Shown here one piece after another: positions 39,405-48,754 of a DNA stretch of 64,000 nt. Both the position numbers and the translations under genes were made by a program. The DNA comes from Sulfitobacter faviae. Its GTDB lineage: Bacteria > Pseudomonadota > Alphaproteobacteria > Rhodobacterales > Rhodobacteraceae. Each line of letters starts with the position of its first letter. The first letter of the stretch is position 1. The stretch lies in assembly GCF_029870955.1 (NCBI RefSeq), contig NZ_PGFQ01000001.1:2852001-2916000 (forward strand). Reading direction: 5' to 3'. Under the pieces are notes generated by a model. It saw only the letters and a list, made by a program, of their open reading frames with translations. It did not search any database and had not been told where the DNA came from.

Positions 39405-40937
39405 TTGGAAAATATGACCCTGAAAGAGAATGATGGCGTCAAGGAAGGCGTTGACCAGGAAACCGTGGATGCCGTGCGCGAAGTCGGCGGCAAGTACAAA
39501 TACGGCTGGTCCACTGACATCGAGATGGAATACGCGCCCAAAGGGCTGACGCCGGAGATCGTGAAGCTGATCTCGGAGAAGAACGGCGAGCCTGAGTGGA
39601 TGACCGAGTGGCGGCTTGAGGCTTACAACCGCTGGCTCAGCAAGGAAGAGCCGGATTGGGCGATGGTGGATTATCCTGAAATCGACTTTCAGGAGCAGTA
39701 TTACTACGCCAGGCCCAAGAGCATGGCGCAGAAGCCCAAGTCGCTCGACGAGGTCGACCCGAAGCTGCTGGCGACCTATGAAAAGCTCGGCATCCCGCTG
39801 AAGGAGCAGATGATCCTTGCCGGTGTCGAGGGCGCCGAGGATGCGCCTGCCGAGGGCCGCAGGGTGGCGGTGGACGCGGTGTTCGATTCCGTCTCCGTCG
39901 GCACAACCTTCCAGGAAGAGCTGAAAAAGGCCGGCGTGATCTTCTGCTCGATCTCCGAGGCGATCCGCGAATATCCCGACCTGGTGAAGAAGTACCTCGG
40001 CTCGGTCGTGCCGGTGTCGGACAACTTCTACGCCACGCTGAACTCCGCGGTCTTCTCCGACGGGTCCTTCGTCTATGTCCCGCCGGGGGTGCGCTGCCCG
40101 ATGGAGCTGTCGACCTATTTCCGCATCAACGCCGAGAACACCGGCCAGTTCGAGCGCACGCTGATCATCGCCGACAAGGGCTCCTACGTCAGCTACCTCG
40201 AAGGCTGCACCGCACCGCAGCGCGACGAGAGCCAGCTGCACGCCGCCGTGGTTGAGATCATCGTCGAGGAAGACGCGGAAGTGAAATATTCCACCGTGCA
40301 GAACTGGTATCCGGGCGACGAGGACGGCAAGGGCGGGATCTACAACTTCGTGACCAAGCGCGCCGATTGCCGCGGCGACCGCGCGAAGGTGATGTGGACG
40401 CAGGTCGAGACCGGCTCTGCCGTGACGTGGAAATACCCGTCCTGCATCCTGCGCGGCGACGACAGCCAGGGCGAGTTCTACTCCATCGCCATCGCCAATA
40501 ACATGCAGCAGGCCGACACCGGCACCAAGATGGTGCACCTCGGCAAGCGCACCAAGTCGCGCATCGTGTCCAAGGGCATCTCGGCGGGCAAGGCACAGAA
40601 CACCTACCGGGGCCTCGTCTCGATGCACCCCAAGGCCAAGGAATCGCGCAATTATACCCAGTGCGACAGCCTGTTGATCGGCTCGGAATGCGGGGCGCAT
40701 ACGGTGCCCTATATCGAGGTGAAGAACAACTCGAGCCGCGTTGAGCACGAGGCGACGACGTCGAAGGTGGACGACGACCAGATGTTCTATTGCCGCTCGC
40801 GCGGCATGGACGAGGAAGAGGCCGTGGCGCTGGTGGTGAACGGTTTCTGCAAGGACGTGCTGCAGGCGCTGCCGATGGAGTTCGCCATGGAAGCGCAGGC
40901 GCTCGTGGCGATCTCGCTGGAAGGCTCCGTCGGCTGA
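39405..40937 (+). CDS. sufB: Fe-S cluster assembly protein SufB
   Basis: SufB is the scaffold core of the SufBC2D complex on which Fe-S clusters are built. The 510-residue protein has the beta-helix core, with the family motifs [26 protein letters not shown] segment near residue 210 and [16 protein letters not shown]. The conserved [21 protein letters not shown] near the C-terminus is present. It starts 27 bases after the desulfurase and ends in a TGATG overlap with the next gene, an unexpected pyruvyl transferase homologue. Confidence 0.97.
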   Translation: MENMTLKENDGVKEGVDQETVDAVREVGGKYKYGWSTDIEMEYAPKGLTPEIVKLISEKNGEPEWMTEWRLEAYNRWLSKEEPDWAMVDYPEIDFQEQYYYARPKSMAQKPKSLDEVDPKLLATYEKLGIPLKEQMILAGVEGAEDAPAEGRRVAVDAVFDSVSVGTTFQEELKKAGVIFCSISEAIREYPDLVKKYLGSVVPVSDNFYATLNSAVFSDGSFVYVPPGVRCPMELSTYFRINAENTGQFERTLIIADKGSYVSYLEGCTAPQRDESQLHAAVVEIIVEEDAEVKYSTVQNWYPGDEDGKGGIYNFVTKRADCRGDRAKVMWTQVETGSAVTWKYPSCILRGDDSQGEFYSIAIANNMQQADTGTKMVHLGKRTKSRIVSKGISAGKAQNTYRGLVSMHPKAKESRNYTQCDSLLIGSECGAHTVPYIEVKNNSSRVEHEATTSKVDDDQMFYCRSRGMDEEEAVALVVNGFCKDVLQALPMEFAMEAQALVAISLEGSVG

Positions 40938-41743
40938 TGAGCCTTGATGCGGCGCATACCCCCCTCCGCCTGCATTGGTGGAAGGCGCAGCCGAACTTCG
41001 GCGATGCGCTGAGCCCGCTGATTCTGAGCCATGTCTCGGGGCGGCGGGTGGAACATGCGTCGGTGGATGAGGCCGAGGTCTTCGGCCTTGGCTCGCTCAT
41101 GCAGGTCGTGCGGCGGAACTACGAGACGCCGCGCGTCGGGGCCAGGCCGGTGATCTGGGGCAGCGGTCTGCTGCGCCCCGCCGGGGGCCGTGCGTTCCTG
41201 AAGAACATCGAGATCGCGCTGCTGCGCGGGCCGGTGACGGCGGCTCTATTGGGCATCGAGACAGACGTTTTCGGTGATCCGGGGCTCTTGGTGAACGAGG
41301 TTCTGCCCAGTGACGCACCACGCGGCGACAAGATCGGCATCGTGCCGCATCACACGCTGGCGGACGGTCCCGACTTGCTGGACCTCGTGGCCTCCGACAG
41401 CGCCTATGTGCTGATCGACCCGCGCGATCCGGTGGAGCAGGTTTGCGCCGGCATCGCCGCCTGTGCCCATGTCTTTGCCTCGTCGCTGCACGGGCTGATC
41501 ACGGCGGATGCTTACGGCGTGGCCAACACTTGGGTGGCGCCCGAGGGGCAGGGGCGGCTGAAGTTTCACGACTACGCCGCCTCCGTGGGGCGCGACATGC
41601 GCGCGCCGATTGCCTTGGCCGATATTCCGGCGGCACCCAAATCCGACGCGCCGCTGAGCTACCAGGGCGGCATCACGGCCTGCCGCGCCGCGCTGAAAGA
41701 CAGCTTTCCCGCCGCGCTCTGCGCCCGTCAGGGGGCGGCATGA
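40937..41743 (+). CDS. Polysaccharide pyruvyl transferase family protein inside the suf operon
   Basis: This 268-residue protein resembles the polysaccharide pyruvyl transferase/CsaB family, which adds ketal pyruvate to surface glycans. Visible marks are the N-terminal LHWWKAQPNFGDALSPLIL, PVIWGSGLLRP, FGDPGLLVNEVLP and a C-terminal HVFASSLHGLITADAYG, the motif with the family's conserved Ser-Leu-His-Gly. Its start overlaps the sufB stop (TGATG), and sufC follows 83 bases later. No other glycan gene is near. The function in an Fe-S operon is unclear; it may be a passenger expressed with suf. Confidence 0.85.
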   Translation: MSLDAAHTPLRLHWWKAQPNFGDALSPLILSHVSGRRVEHASVDEAEVFGLGSLMQVVRRNYETPRVGARPVIWGSGLLRPAGGRAFLKNIEIALLRGPVTAALLGIETDVFGDPGLLVNEVLPSDAPRGDKIGIVPHHTLADGPDLLDLVASDSAYVLIDPRDPVEQVCAGIAACAHVFASSLHGLITADAYGVANTWVAPEGQGRLKFHDYAASVGRDMRAPIALADIPAAPKSDAPLSYQGGITACRAALKDSFPAALCARQGAA

Positions 41744-41826
41744 ACTTTAACACGCAGGGGCAAGCCCCTGAGACAACACTGAAATAGCATGAATTGCGGC
41801 GCAAGGCGCGCCAGAAGGAGACCGAA

Positions 41827-42582
41827 ATGCTGAGCATCAAGAACCTGCAGGTGAAACTGGAAGAAGAGGACAAGCAGATCCTCAAGGGCGTCGATCTGGA
41901 AGTCGAGGCCGGCAAGGTGCACGCCATCATGGGGCCGAACGGCTCGGGCAAGTCCACGCTGAGCTACGTGCTCTCGGGCAAGGACGGCTACGAGGTCACC
42001 GAGGGCTCCGCCACGCTCGAAGGTGAAGACATCCTCGAACTGGAACCCGAAGAGCGCGCCGCGGCGGGCCTCTTCCTTGCCTTCCAGTACCCGGTGGAAA
42101 TCCCCGGCGTCGGCAACATGACTTTCCTGCGTACGGCCGTGAACGCACAGCGCAAGGCGCGCGGCGAAGAGGAAATCTCGGCCGCCGACTTCCTCAAGGA
42201 AATCCGCGCCAAGGCGAAAGACCTGAAGATCGACGCCGAGATGCTGAAGCGGCCCGTGAACATGGGCTTCTCCGGCGGTGAGAAGAAGCGCAACGAAATC
42301 CTGCAGATGGCGATGCTCGAGCCCAAGATGTGCATCCTCGACGAGACCGACTCGGGCCTCGACGTTGACGCGATGAAACTGGTGGCCGAAGGCGTGAACG
42401 CCCTGCGCACCGAGGGCCGCGGTTTCCTCGTCATCACGCACTACCAGCGTCTTCTCGACCACATCAAACCGGACGTCGTGCACATCATGCATGATGGCCG
42501 CATCATCAAGACTGGTGGGCCTGAGCTGGCGCTCGAAGTCGAGAACAACGGTTACGCAGACATCCTTGCCGAGGTGGCATAA
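41827..42582 (+). CDS. sufC: Fe-S assembly ATPase SufC
   Basis: SufC is the ABC-type ATPase of SufBC2D that drives conformational change during cluster assembly. The 251-residue protein has Walker A MGPNGSGKSTL near residue 37, the signature FSGGEKKRNEILQMAM, Walker B CILDETDSGLDVDAM and a conserved H-loop (LVITHYQRLL). The ATG at 41827 follows AGAAGGAG and matches the family start MLSIKNLQV. Its stop overlaps the sufD start. Confidence 0.97.
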   Translation: MLSIKNLQVKLEEEDKQILKGVDLEVEAGKVHAIMGPNGSGKSTLSYVLSGKDGYEVTEGSATLEGEDILELEPEERAAAGLFLAFQYPVEIPGVGNMTFLRTAVNAQRKARGEEEISAADFLKEIRAKAKDLKIDAEMLKRPVNMGFSGGEKKRNEILQMAMLEPKMCILDETDSGLDVDAMKLVAEGVNALRTEGRGFLVITHYQRLLDHIKPDVVHIMHDGRIIKTGGPELALEVENNGYADILAEVA

Positions 42583-43862
42583 TGGCCGAAGCACAACTGA
42601 AAGAAACCCCGACCGAGGCGATGATCGCAGCGCTCGACATGCCGCAGGGCGGCTGGAGCCAAGCGGCGCGCGAAGATGCGCTGGCGCGGGTTCGCACCAT
42701 GGGCCTGCCGCAGCGCCGGGATGAATATTGGAAGTTCACCCGCCCCGACACGCTGACCCAGGCTGAGGCGCAGCCTGCCGCGATCTTCGATCACGGTGAC
42801 GCGCCCTTGTTCGACGGCACCGAGCGTCTGCGCATCGTCTTTGTTGATGGCGTGTTCGACGCCGACGCCTCGGATGACCTCACGCTCGAAGGCGTCAGCA
42901 TCGAACGGCTCGCCGCGGCGGACAGCGACCTGCATTGGGCACGCGACCTCTACGGCACGCTGGAAAAGAACGGCCAGACCCCGGTGCAGCGTCCGCTCGC
43001 GGCGCTCAACACCGCCTTCGCGACCGATGGCGTCTTGATCCATGTCTCCGGCACGCCGAGCAAGCCGATCAATCTGGTTTATCAACACAAATCAGAGACT
43101 TCCGACGCGATTTTGCACCATGTGGTAAAGCTCGACAAAGGTGCCGAAGTCACGCTTTTGGAGAACGGTCCCGCAGCTGCGCGCTTCAACACCGTGATGG
43201 AGGTCGAGGTGGCCGACACCGCGCGCTTCCACCATGTTCGCGCACAGGGCCGCGACCACGAGCGCCGTGCCGCGACCCATGTCTTCACCCGTTTGGGGAC
43301 CGAGTCGCTGTTCAAGAGCTTTACCGTCACCGTGAACGGCGCGCTGACACGCAACGAATGCGTGATCGAGCTCACTGGCGACGATGCCTCGGCCCATGTG
43401 GCGGGCGCCTGCGTCGGCGATGGCGATTTCCACCATGACGACACGGTTTTCATCACCCATGATGCCGAGAATTGCGAAAGCCGTCAGGTCTTCAAGAAGG
43501 TGCTGCGCAACGGTGCCACCGGCGTGTTCCAGGGCAAGATCCTCGTAAAGGAAGGCGCGCAGAAGACCGATGGCTACCAGATCAGCCAGTCGCTTCTTCT
43601 GGACGGCGACAGCCAGTTCCTCGCCAAGCCCGAGCTTGAGATCTACGCCGATGACGTGGCCTGTTCGCATGGCTCGACCTCCGGCGCGATCGACGAGGAG
43701 GCACTGTTCTACCTCCGCGCCCGCGGTGTGTCCCATGCCGAGGCAACCGACCTGCTGACGCTGGCCTTCCTTGCCGAAGCGGTGGAGGAGATCGAGGCCG
43801 AGGAACTGCGCGAGGAAATCACCGGGCGTCTCAGCTCGTGGTTGGAGCGTCGTAGCGCCTGA
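42582..43862 (+). CDS. sufD: Fe-S assembly protein SufD
   Basis: SufD pairs with SufB in the SufBC2D scaffold. The 426-residue protein shares the C-terminal SufB/D core with motifs VLRNGATGVFQGKILVKEGA, LDGDSQFLAKPELEIYADDV and CSHGSTSGAIDEEALFYLRA, which carries the conserved His and Cys region. The N-terminal part (TMGLPQRRDEYWKFTRPD) is typical. It is translationally coupled to sufC and to the following membrane-protein gene (TGATG). Confidence 0.96.
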   Translation: MAEAQLKETPTEAMIAALDMPQGGWSQAAREDALARVRTMGLPQRRDEYWKFTRPDTLTQAEAQPAAIFDHGDAPLFDGTERLRIVFVDGVFDADASDDLTLEGVSIERLAAADSDLHWARDLYGTLEKNGQTPVQRPLAALNTAFATDGVLIHVSGTPSKPINLVYQHKSETSDAILHHVVKLDKGAEVTLLENGPAAARFNTVMEVEVADTARFHHVRAQGRDHERRAATHVFTRLGTESLFKSFTVTVNGALTRNECVIELTGDDASAHVAGACVGDGDFHHDDTVFITHDAENCESRQVFKKVLRNGATGVFQGKILVKEGAQKTDGYQISQSLLLDGDSQFLAKPELEIYADDVACSHGSTSGAIDEEALFYLRARGVSHAEATDLLTLAFLAEAVEEIEAEELREEITGRLSSWLERRSA

Positions 43863-44344
43863 TGGCTGTCACCAGCGATATCGTTGCGACCTACCGCAGC
43901 CCCGGCAAAGTGATGTCGGGGCTGCTTGCGCAGGGACGCAACGAGGTGCGCGTGCTGATGTTCGCGCTGATGGCGGGGCTGCTGATCTTCGTGGCCCTGT
44001 CGCCGTATCAAGCCCGCGCGGCGCATCTCGATCCGGACGGGCCGCTCGCGGTGCGCCAGTATTGGAGCGCGTTTTTCTGGATCTTCGTGATGCCCTTGCT
44101 GCTCTATGGCTTGGCCGCGATGGTCTGGGGGATCAGCCGTGTCGCGGGGCAACGGCTCAGCGGTTATGCGGTGCGGCTGACCTTGGTTTGGTCGCTCCTT
44201 GCCTCTGCACCGATCCTTTTGTTGCTGGGCCTCGCGCTTGGGTTCATCGGGCCGGGCCTACAGGCGCAGATCGTCGGGGTGATCTGGTTGGCCGTTTTCT
44301 TTTGGTTCTGGATCGCGGGACTTGTCGCCGCGCAGCGGGGCTGA
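43862..44344 (+). CDS. YIP1-like small membrane protein
   Basis: This 160-residue protein has about four membrane helices, beginning after a short cytosolic part. Helical segments include VLMFALMAGLLIFVAL, FFWIFVMPLLLYGLAAMVWG, LVWSLLASAPILLLLGLALG and VGVIWLAVFFWFWIAGLV. It overlaps the sufD stop by 1 base and is followed 1 base later by a related gene. The pair resembles YIP1-family membrane proteins that occur in Rhodobacterales suf operons. A link to Fe-S assembly at the membrane is possible but unproven. Confidence 0.75.
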   Translation: MAVTSDIVATYRSPGKVMSGLLAQGRNEVRVLMFALMAGLLIFVALSPYQARAAHLDPDGPLAVRQYWSAFFWIFVMPLLLYGLAAMVWGISRVAGQRLSGYAVRLTLVWSLLASAPILLLLGLALGFIGPGLQAQIVGVIWLAVFFWFWIAGLVAAQRG

Positions 44345-44345
44345 G

Positions 44346-44920
44346 ATGAGCGGCGCCCTGATCCAGCTTGCGCAGACCACCCTGCGCAGCCCCCGTGTGG
44401 CAGCGCGCCAGATTGCGGTGCTGCCCTTGGGCAATGATGTTGTCTGGACGTCGCTTGCCTTGGTGGCCGCACTGAATGCGCTCGTCATCTCGGCCACCTT
44501 CGTGATCGCGCCGCCCGCCATGGCGCTGCCGAGCTATTTCCAATCGCCACTGGTGCTCTTCGCGCTGCAGGCCGGGTTGATGGTGCTCTATGTGCATGCG
44601 CTGACTTGGGTTGGCCGGGCACTGGGCGGGCAGGGCGCGGTGACGCCGCTTTTGGCTGCCGTCGTGTGGCTTCAGGCGCTTCGCCTCTGTGCGCAACTGG
44701 GCATCTTGCTGCTGACCTTGGCGCTGCCGCCGGTGGCGTTGCTGGCCTCTTTCGTCGTTACAATTTGGGGTCTTTGGATCCTTTTGAATTTTGTGGCCGA
44801 ACTCTTGCATCTGCCGGGGCTATTCCACGCCGCCGCGGTGCTCGTGGGGCCGCGCTTGGGGTCTTGCTGGGGCTTGGCCTTTTGCTGTCTTTGATCGGGC
44901 TGACCGCCCAGGGAGTTTAA
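44346..44920 (+). CDS. YIP1-family membrane protein (apparent frameshift near the 3' end)
   Basis: This second membrane protein of the pair has the YIP1 pattern: MSGALIQLAQTTLRSPRVAA, then five hydrophobic segments (ALNALVISATFVIAPPA; LFALQAGLMVLYVHAL; LCAQLGILLLTLALPPVALL and others). The frame ends early at 44894, but adding one base to the G4 run at 44846-44849 continues it through ALGVLLGLGLLLSLIGLTAQ to a TAA at 44920. The rebuilt 191-residue protein has its last membrane helix and ends 3 bases before sufS, so the restored end is more likely. Confidence 0.75.
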
Positions 44921-44923
44921 GTC

Positions 44924-46144
44924 ATGTTCGACGTTGAAGCCGTCCGGGCGCAGTTTCCGATCCTTGGCCGCGAGGTGAACGGCAAGCCGCTGGTCTACCT
45001 CGACAATGGCGCTTCGGCCCAGAAGCCGCAGGTGGTGATCGACGCGATCACCCAAGCTTATGCGAATGAATATTCCAACGTTCACAGGGGTCTGCACTAC
45101 CTTTCTAATCTTGCGACCGACAAATACGAAAGCGTGCGCGGCACCGTGGCGCGCTTCCTCAACGCCGGGTCGGAAGATGAGATCGTGCTCAACACCGGGG
45201 CGACGATGGGGATCAACACCGTGGCCTACGGTTGGGCCATGCCCCGGATGCAGGCGGGCGATGAGATCGTCCTGTCGGTGATGGAGCATCATGCCAATAT
45301 CGTGCCGTGGCATTTCCTGCGTGAACGGCAGGGCGTGGTACTGAAATGGGTCGATGTGGACGCCACCGGCGCGCTTGACCCGCAGGCGGTGATCGATGCC
45401 ATCGGGCCGAAGACCAAGCTGGTTGCAATATCTCACCTTTCCAACGTCTTGGGCACGAAAGTTGACGTGAAAACCATCACCGAAGCCGCTCATGAGAAGG
45501 GCGTTCCGGTCTTGGTCGATGGCTCGCAGGCGGCGGTGCATATGCCTGTCGACGTGCAGGACCTCGGCTGTGATTTCTATGCCGTCACGGGGCATAAACT
45601 CTATGGCCCCTCCGGTTCGGGCGCGATCTATATCAAGTCCGAGCGCATGGCCGAAATGCGCCCCTTCATCGGCGGCGGTGACATGATCCGCGAAGTCAGC
45701 AAGGACGCGGTGAGCTACAACGACCCGCCAATGATGTTCGAAGCAGGCACCCCCGGTATCGTCGGCACCATTGGCTTGGGCGTAGCGCTGGAGTTCATGA
45801 TGGATCTGGGGATGGAGAATATCGCCGCCCATGAGGACGATCTGCGCGACTACGCGGTCTCGCGGCTCGGCGGTTTGAATTGGCTCAACCTGCAAGGCAC
45901 GACGCCGGACAAAGCGGCGATCTTCAGCTTCACACTGGACGGCGCCGCCCATGCGCATGACATCTCGACCGTGCTCGACAAGAAAGGCGTGGCCGTCCGG
46001 GCTGGGCATCATTGCGCAGCCCCCTTGATGACGCATCTCGGCGTTTCGGCCACCTGCCGCGCGTCCTTTGGCATGTATAACACCCGGGCCGAGGTCGACA
46101 CATTGGTCGATGCGCTTGAATTGGCGCATGATCTTTTCACCTAA
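44924..46144 (+). CDS. sufS: Cysteine desulfurase SufS (group II)
   Basis: SufS takes sulfur from cysteine for the SufBCD scaffold. The 406-residue protein has the group II features: YLDNGASAQKPQVVID, the conserved LSVMEHHANIVPWHF, PLP Lys in AVTGHKLYGPSGSGAIY near residue 225, FEAGTPGIVG and the active Cys in a short loop (VSATCRASFGMYNT). It normally works with a SufE or SufU partner, but neither gene is in the window. It is the last gene of the operon and is followed by a tRNA gene. Confidence 0.97.
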   Translation: MFDVEAVRAQFPILGREVNGKPLVYLDNGASAQKPQVVIDAITQAYANEYSNVHRGLHYLSNLATDKYESVRGTVARFLNAGSEDEIVLNTGATMGINTVAYGWAMPRMQAGDEIVLSVMEHHANIVPWHFLRERQGVVLKWVDVDATGALDPQAVIDAIGPKTKLVAISHLSNVLGTKVDVKTITEAAHEKGVPVLVDGSQAAVHMPVDVQDLGCDFYAVTGHKLYGPSGSGAIYIKSERMAEMRPFIGGGDMIREVSKDAVSYNDPPMMFEAGTPGIVGTIGLGVALEFMMDLGMENIAAHEDDLRDYAVSRLGGLNWLNLQGTTPDKAAIFSFTLDGAAHAHDISTVLDKKGVAVRAGHHCAAPLMTHLGVSATCRASFGMYNTRAEVDTLVDALELAHDLFT

Positions 46145-46218
46145 GGTGAATTTCGCCGCCCTTGCCCCCGGATTTCCCATTGCAGGGGCGGCGCGCTCTG
46201 GCTATACCGCCCCTCAGT

Positions 46219-46295
<77 letters not shown>

Positions 46296-46355
46296 TTTTT
46301 TCCGATCGTTAAGTTTGCTGCCGCGCGATGCGTCGATCATCCGTTTGCGCAAGAA

Positions 46356-46387
46356 AAAGCCCCGCGCAGCGATGCTGGCGGGGCTTT
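46356..46387. terminator. Bidirectional terminator
   Basis: AAAGCCCCGC (46356-46365) pairs with GCGGGGCTTT (46378-46387), with a CAG/CTG inner extension. It lies between the tRNA-Arg gene and the end of the methyltransferase gene on the other strand. Confidence 0.85.
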
Positions 46388-46407
46388 CCGATTTCTAAAG
46401 CGGTGCC

Positions 46408-47487
46408 TTAGCGGCGGCGGCGCCCACCTGAGCGGCCCGCGCGACCGCGGCCCTCTTGACCCGCTTTGGGCGCGCTTTTGTTGAACTCAATCCAAGCGCT
46501 GCCATGAGGATCACGGTCGAAGAGGAAGTTGGCGGCGCGGATGGCCTCCATCTCCTTGCCCGGGCGGGGTTTGGTCGAGCCGAGGTTAAAGAGCGTCGCA
46601 AAGGTCTCGTCATCCATATCTTCGGGGAGGATGATCCCCGCGGCGGCAATCTCGGCCCGCTTTTCGGCGATTTTGGTGGCGCTCAGCGGCACGGCCACCG
46701 GGTTCATGATCGCACTCGTCATGCCCGCACCCATTGCCATGGGGAGGAAGGCATTGTTGATGCCGTGGCGGTTGGGCAGCCCGAAAGAGATGTTGGAGGC
46801 GCCACAAGTGGTGTTCACGCCCAATTCCTCGCGCAAACGGCGGACAAGGGTAAAGACCTGATGGCCCGCCGTCGCCATGGCGCCAATCGGCATGACCAGC
46901 GGGTCGACGACGATGTCATGGGCGGGAATGCCAAAATCGGCGGCGCGTTCGACGATCTTTTTCGCCACGGCAAAGCGCACATCCGGGTCCTCGGAGATCC
47001 CTGTGTCGTCATTGGAGATCGCCACGACAGGCACGTTGTATTTCTTGACCAGCGGCAGCACGACCTCCAGCCGCTCTTCCTCTCCGGTGACGGAGTTCAG
47101 CAGCGGGCGGCCTTCGCAGGCCTCAAGCCCCGCCTCAAGCGCGCCGGGGACCGAACTGTCGATGCAGATCGGCACGTCGACGGCATTTTGCACGACCTTG
47201 ATCAGCTCCGGCATCAGCATCGGCTCGACGAAGTTGTTGTCGGCATAGCGCGGGTCTTCGGCCATTTTGTTGGAGAAGACCGCGCCCGAGTTCACGTCGA
47301 GCACCGTGGCACCGGCGGCGACCTGCGCGATGGCATCCGCCTCGACCCGCGAAAAATCGCCTTGCTCCAGCTCTTGGCTGAGGATCTTGCGGCCCGTGGG
47401 GTTGATCCGCTCTCCGATCACGCAAAACGGCTCGTCAAAGCCGATGACGGCGGTCTTGGTCTTGGATTCGATGACGGTTCTGGTCAT
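46408..47487 (-). CDS. Methyltetrahydrofolate:corrinoid methyltransferase (split MetH subunit)
   Basis: This 359-residue pterin-binding TIM barrel matches the methyl-THF domain of cobalamin-dependent methionine synthase and AcsE-type proteins. Motifs in order are FCVIGERINPTGRK, GATVLDVNSGAV, VPICIDSSVPGALEAGL, PLLNSVTGEEERL, IVVDPLVMPIGA and TCGASNISFGLPNRH. Homocysteine and B12-binding domains are missing, so it must act with separate subunits. The C-terminus is a basic RG-rich tail (GQEGRGRAGRSGGRRRR). The ATG at 47487 follows GGAAG. It lies 10 bases after metF, its natural supplier of methyl-THF. In Phaeobacter a comparable free-standing subunit belongs to a split methionine synthase. Confidence 0.92.
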   Translation of the reverse strand: MTRTVIESKTKTAVIGFDEPFCVIGERINPTGRKILSQELEQGDFSRVEADAIAQVAAGATVLDVNSGAVFSNKMAEDPRYADNNFVEPMLMPELIKVVQNAVDVPICIDSSVPGALEAGLEACEGRPLLNSVTGEEERLEVVLPLVKKYNVPVVAISNDDTGISEDPDVRFAVAKKIVERAADFGIPAHDIVVDPLVMPIGAMATAGHQVFTLVRRLREELGVNTTCGASNISFGLPNRHGINNAFLPMAMGAGMTSAIMNPVAVPLSATKIAEKRAEIAAAGIILPEDMDDETFATLFNLGSTKPRPGKEMEAIRAANFLFDRDPHGSAWIEFNKSAPKAGQEGRGRAGRSGGRRRR

Positions 47488-47497
47488 GTAACTTCCT

Positions 47498-48427
47498 TCA
47501 GGCTGCGTCGGCGGGCACCCCAGAGGCGCCGCCATTCTCTTGGACCCATGTGGCGCTGGTCTTGATCCCGCCCAGCGGGAAAAGATGCACATGGGTGATG
47601 TTGAAATCCGGGTGCGCCGCTTTGTGGGCGGCTAGTTCGCTGATCACATCTGTCGGCTCATAGGGCAACAGCAGCTTGGTGACATCCATTGCCCGCTTTT
47701 GCAGCACCTTGAGCGAGGGGCCAACACCGCAGGCGATGGCGAATTTGATCAGCGTTTGCAGTTTGGCGGGGCCCGCGATGCCGATGTGGATGGGCAGGGT
47801 GATACCAGCGGCCTTCAGACTGTCGGCCCATTCGATGATCGGCTGCGCGTCAAAGGCGAATTGCGTGGCGATGGCCATTTCGGCGTCCGTGCGGGTTTGG
47901 AAATCGTTCTTCCATTTGAGCGCCGCATCGACGTTAAGGCGGCCCCCGACAGCGTCGATATCGCGGTTGCCTTCGGGGTGGCCAGCGACATGCAGGCGGG
48001 TAAAGCCTGCCTTGTCGAACAGCCCCGTTTCCATCAACTGCATCGAGTCGCTGAATTCCCCCGCCGGAGTGGTGACACCGCCCGCCAGCAGCAGCGCTTG
48101 GCGCACATCGGCCTCGCCCTGATAACGGGCGATCCAATCGGCCAGCGTGGCGCGGTCTTTGATGATGCGGGCCGGGAAATGCGGCATGACCTTGAAGCCA
48201 TCCGCATTCAACCGCGCGGCGGTGGCGACCATGTCTTCGATCGGGGTGCCGTCGATATGGGCGATATAGACACAGGTGCACTCTGGCAGTAGGGCGCGGA
48301 AATCCTCGACCTTTTCGGCGGTGCGGGGCATCACCTCGATCGAATAATCTTTCAACAGCGCCTCGACTTCGGCCACCGGCGCCTCTGGGGCCGGTGTTTC
48401 CTTTTTGCGGAAGTTCAAAAGTGCCAT
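47498..48427 (-). CDS. metF: 5,10-methylenetetrahydrofolate reductase (MetF-like)
   Basis: MetF reduces methylene-THF to methyl-THF using FAD. The 309-residue TIM-barrel protein has the family pattern: IEVMPRTAEKVEDF (the catalytic Glu strand), CVYIAHIDGTPIEDMVATAA, VMPHFPARII, LLLAGGVTTPAGEF and GHPEGNRD, with the C-terminal PIHIGIAGPAKLQTLIKFA. The start at 48427 has AGGA about 8 bases upstream and gives MALLNFRKKET. It lies between a virulence-factor-family gene and the methyl-THF methyltransferase on the same strand, a compact one-carbon operon. Confidence 0.92.
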   Translation of the reverse strand: MALLNFRKKETPAPEAPVAEVEALLKDYSIEVMPRTAEKVEDFRALLPECTCVYIAHIDGTPIEDMVATAARLNADGFKVMPHFPARIIKDRATLADWIARYQGEADVRQALLLAGGVTTPAGEFSDSMQLMETGLFDKAGFTRLHVAGHPEGNRDIDAVGGRLNVDAALKWKNDFQTRTDAEMAIATQFAFDAQPIIEWADSLKAAGITLPIHIGIAGPAKLQTLIKFAIACGVGPSLKVLQKRAMDVTKLLLPYEPTDVISELAAHKAAHPDFNITHVHLFPLGGIKTSATWVQENGGASGVPADAA

Positions 48428-48457
48428 GAGCGTGTCCTTGATCATAGGGCTGGCAGG

Positions 48458-48754
48458 CTATGCCCAACCGTCGTTGTCAATCAGTTGCTTAATCCGGTCG
48501 CGGTCGTATTCCGCGTCGATGCGGGCGGCTTCGGCATCGGCGATGCTGTCGGGATCGCCCTCAACCTCAAACGGCTCTGCCTTGCGCCATTCCGCGAGAT
48601 AGGCGTCGGTATTGGCGGCCCCCACCTTCATCGCCGCGCGGTCGATCGCCTGTTCAAAGCGTTCGGGCAGGGGGCGTTTCGCCCCGCGACGGCCCTTGCC
48701 GACGATCACCTGAGCGGGAATATCGCGCCAGTAAACGATGGTGACTGCGGGCAT
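48458..48754 (-). CDS. Virulence-factor family protein (small, one-carbon operon)
   Basis: This 98-residue protein fits the small family annotated as virulence factor. It has VTIVYWRDIPAQVIVGKGRRG at the N-terminus, FEQAIDRAAMKVGAANTDAYL in the middle and an acidic C-terminal helix (RIDAEYDRDRIKQLIDNDGW). The annotation name comes from the family only; no virulence role is implied here. It is the first gene of an operon with metF and the methyl-THF methyltransferase, so a role in methionine or one-carbon metabolism is more plausible. Confidence 0.85.
   Translation of the reverse strand: MPAVTIVYWRDIPAQVIVGKGRRGAKRPLPERFEQAIDRAAMKVGAANTDAYLAEWRKAEPFEVEGDPDSIADAEAARIDAEYDRDRIKQLIDNDGWA

Noticed and set aside
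39078..40748. A 556-residue open frame antisense to sufB and the end of the nifS-like gene
   Set aside because: It covers two well-supported genes on the opposite strand and shows no domain, ribosome site or conserved motif.
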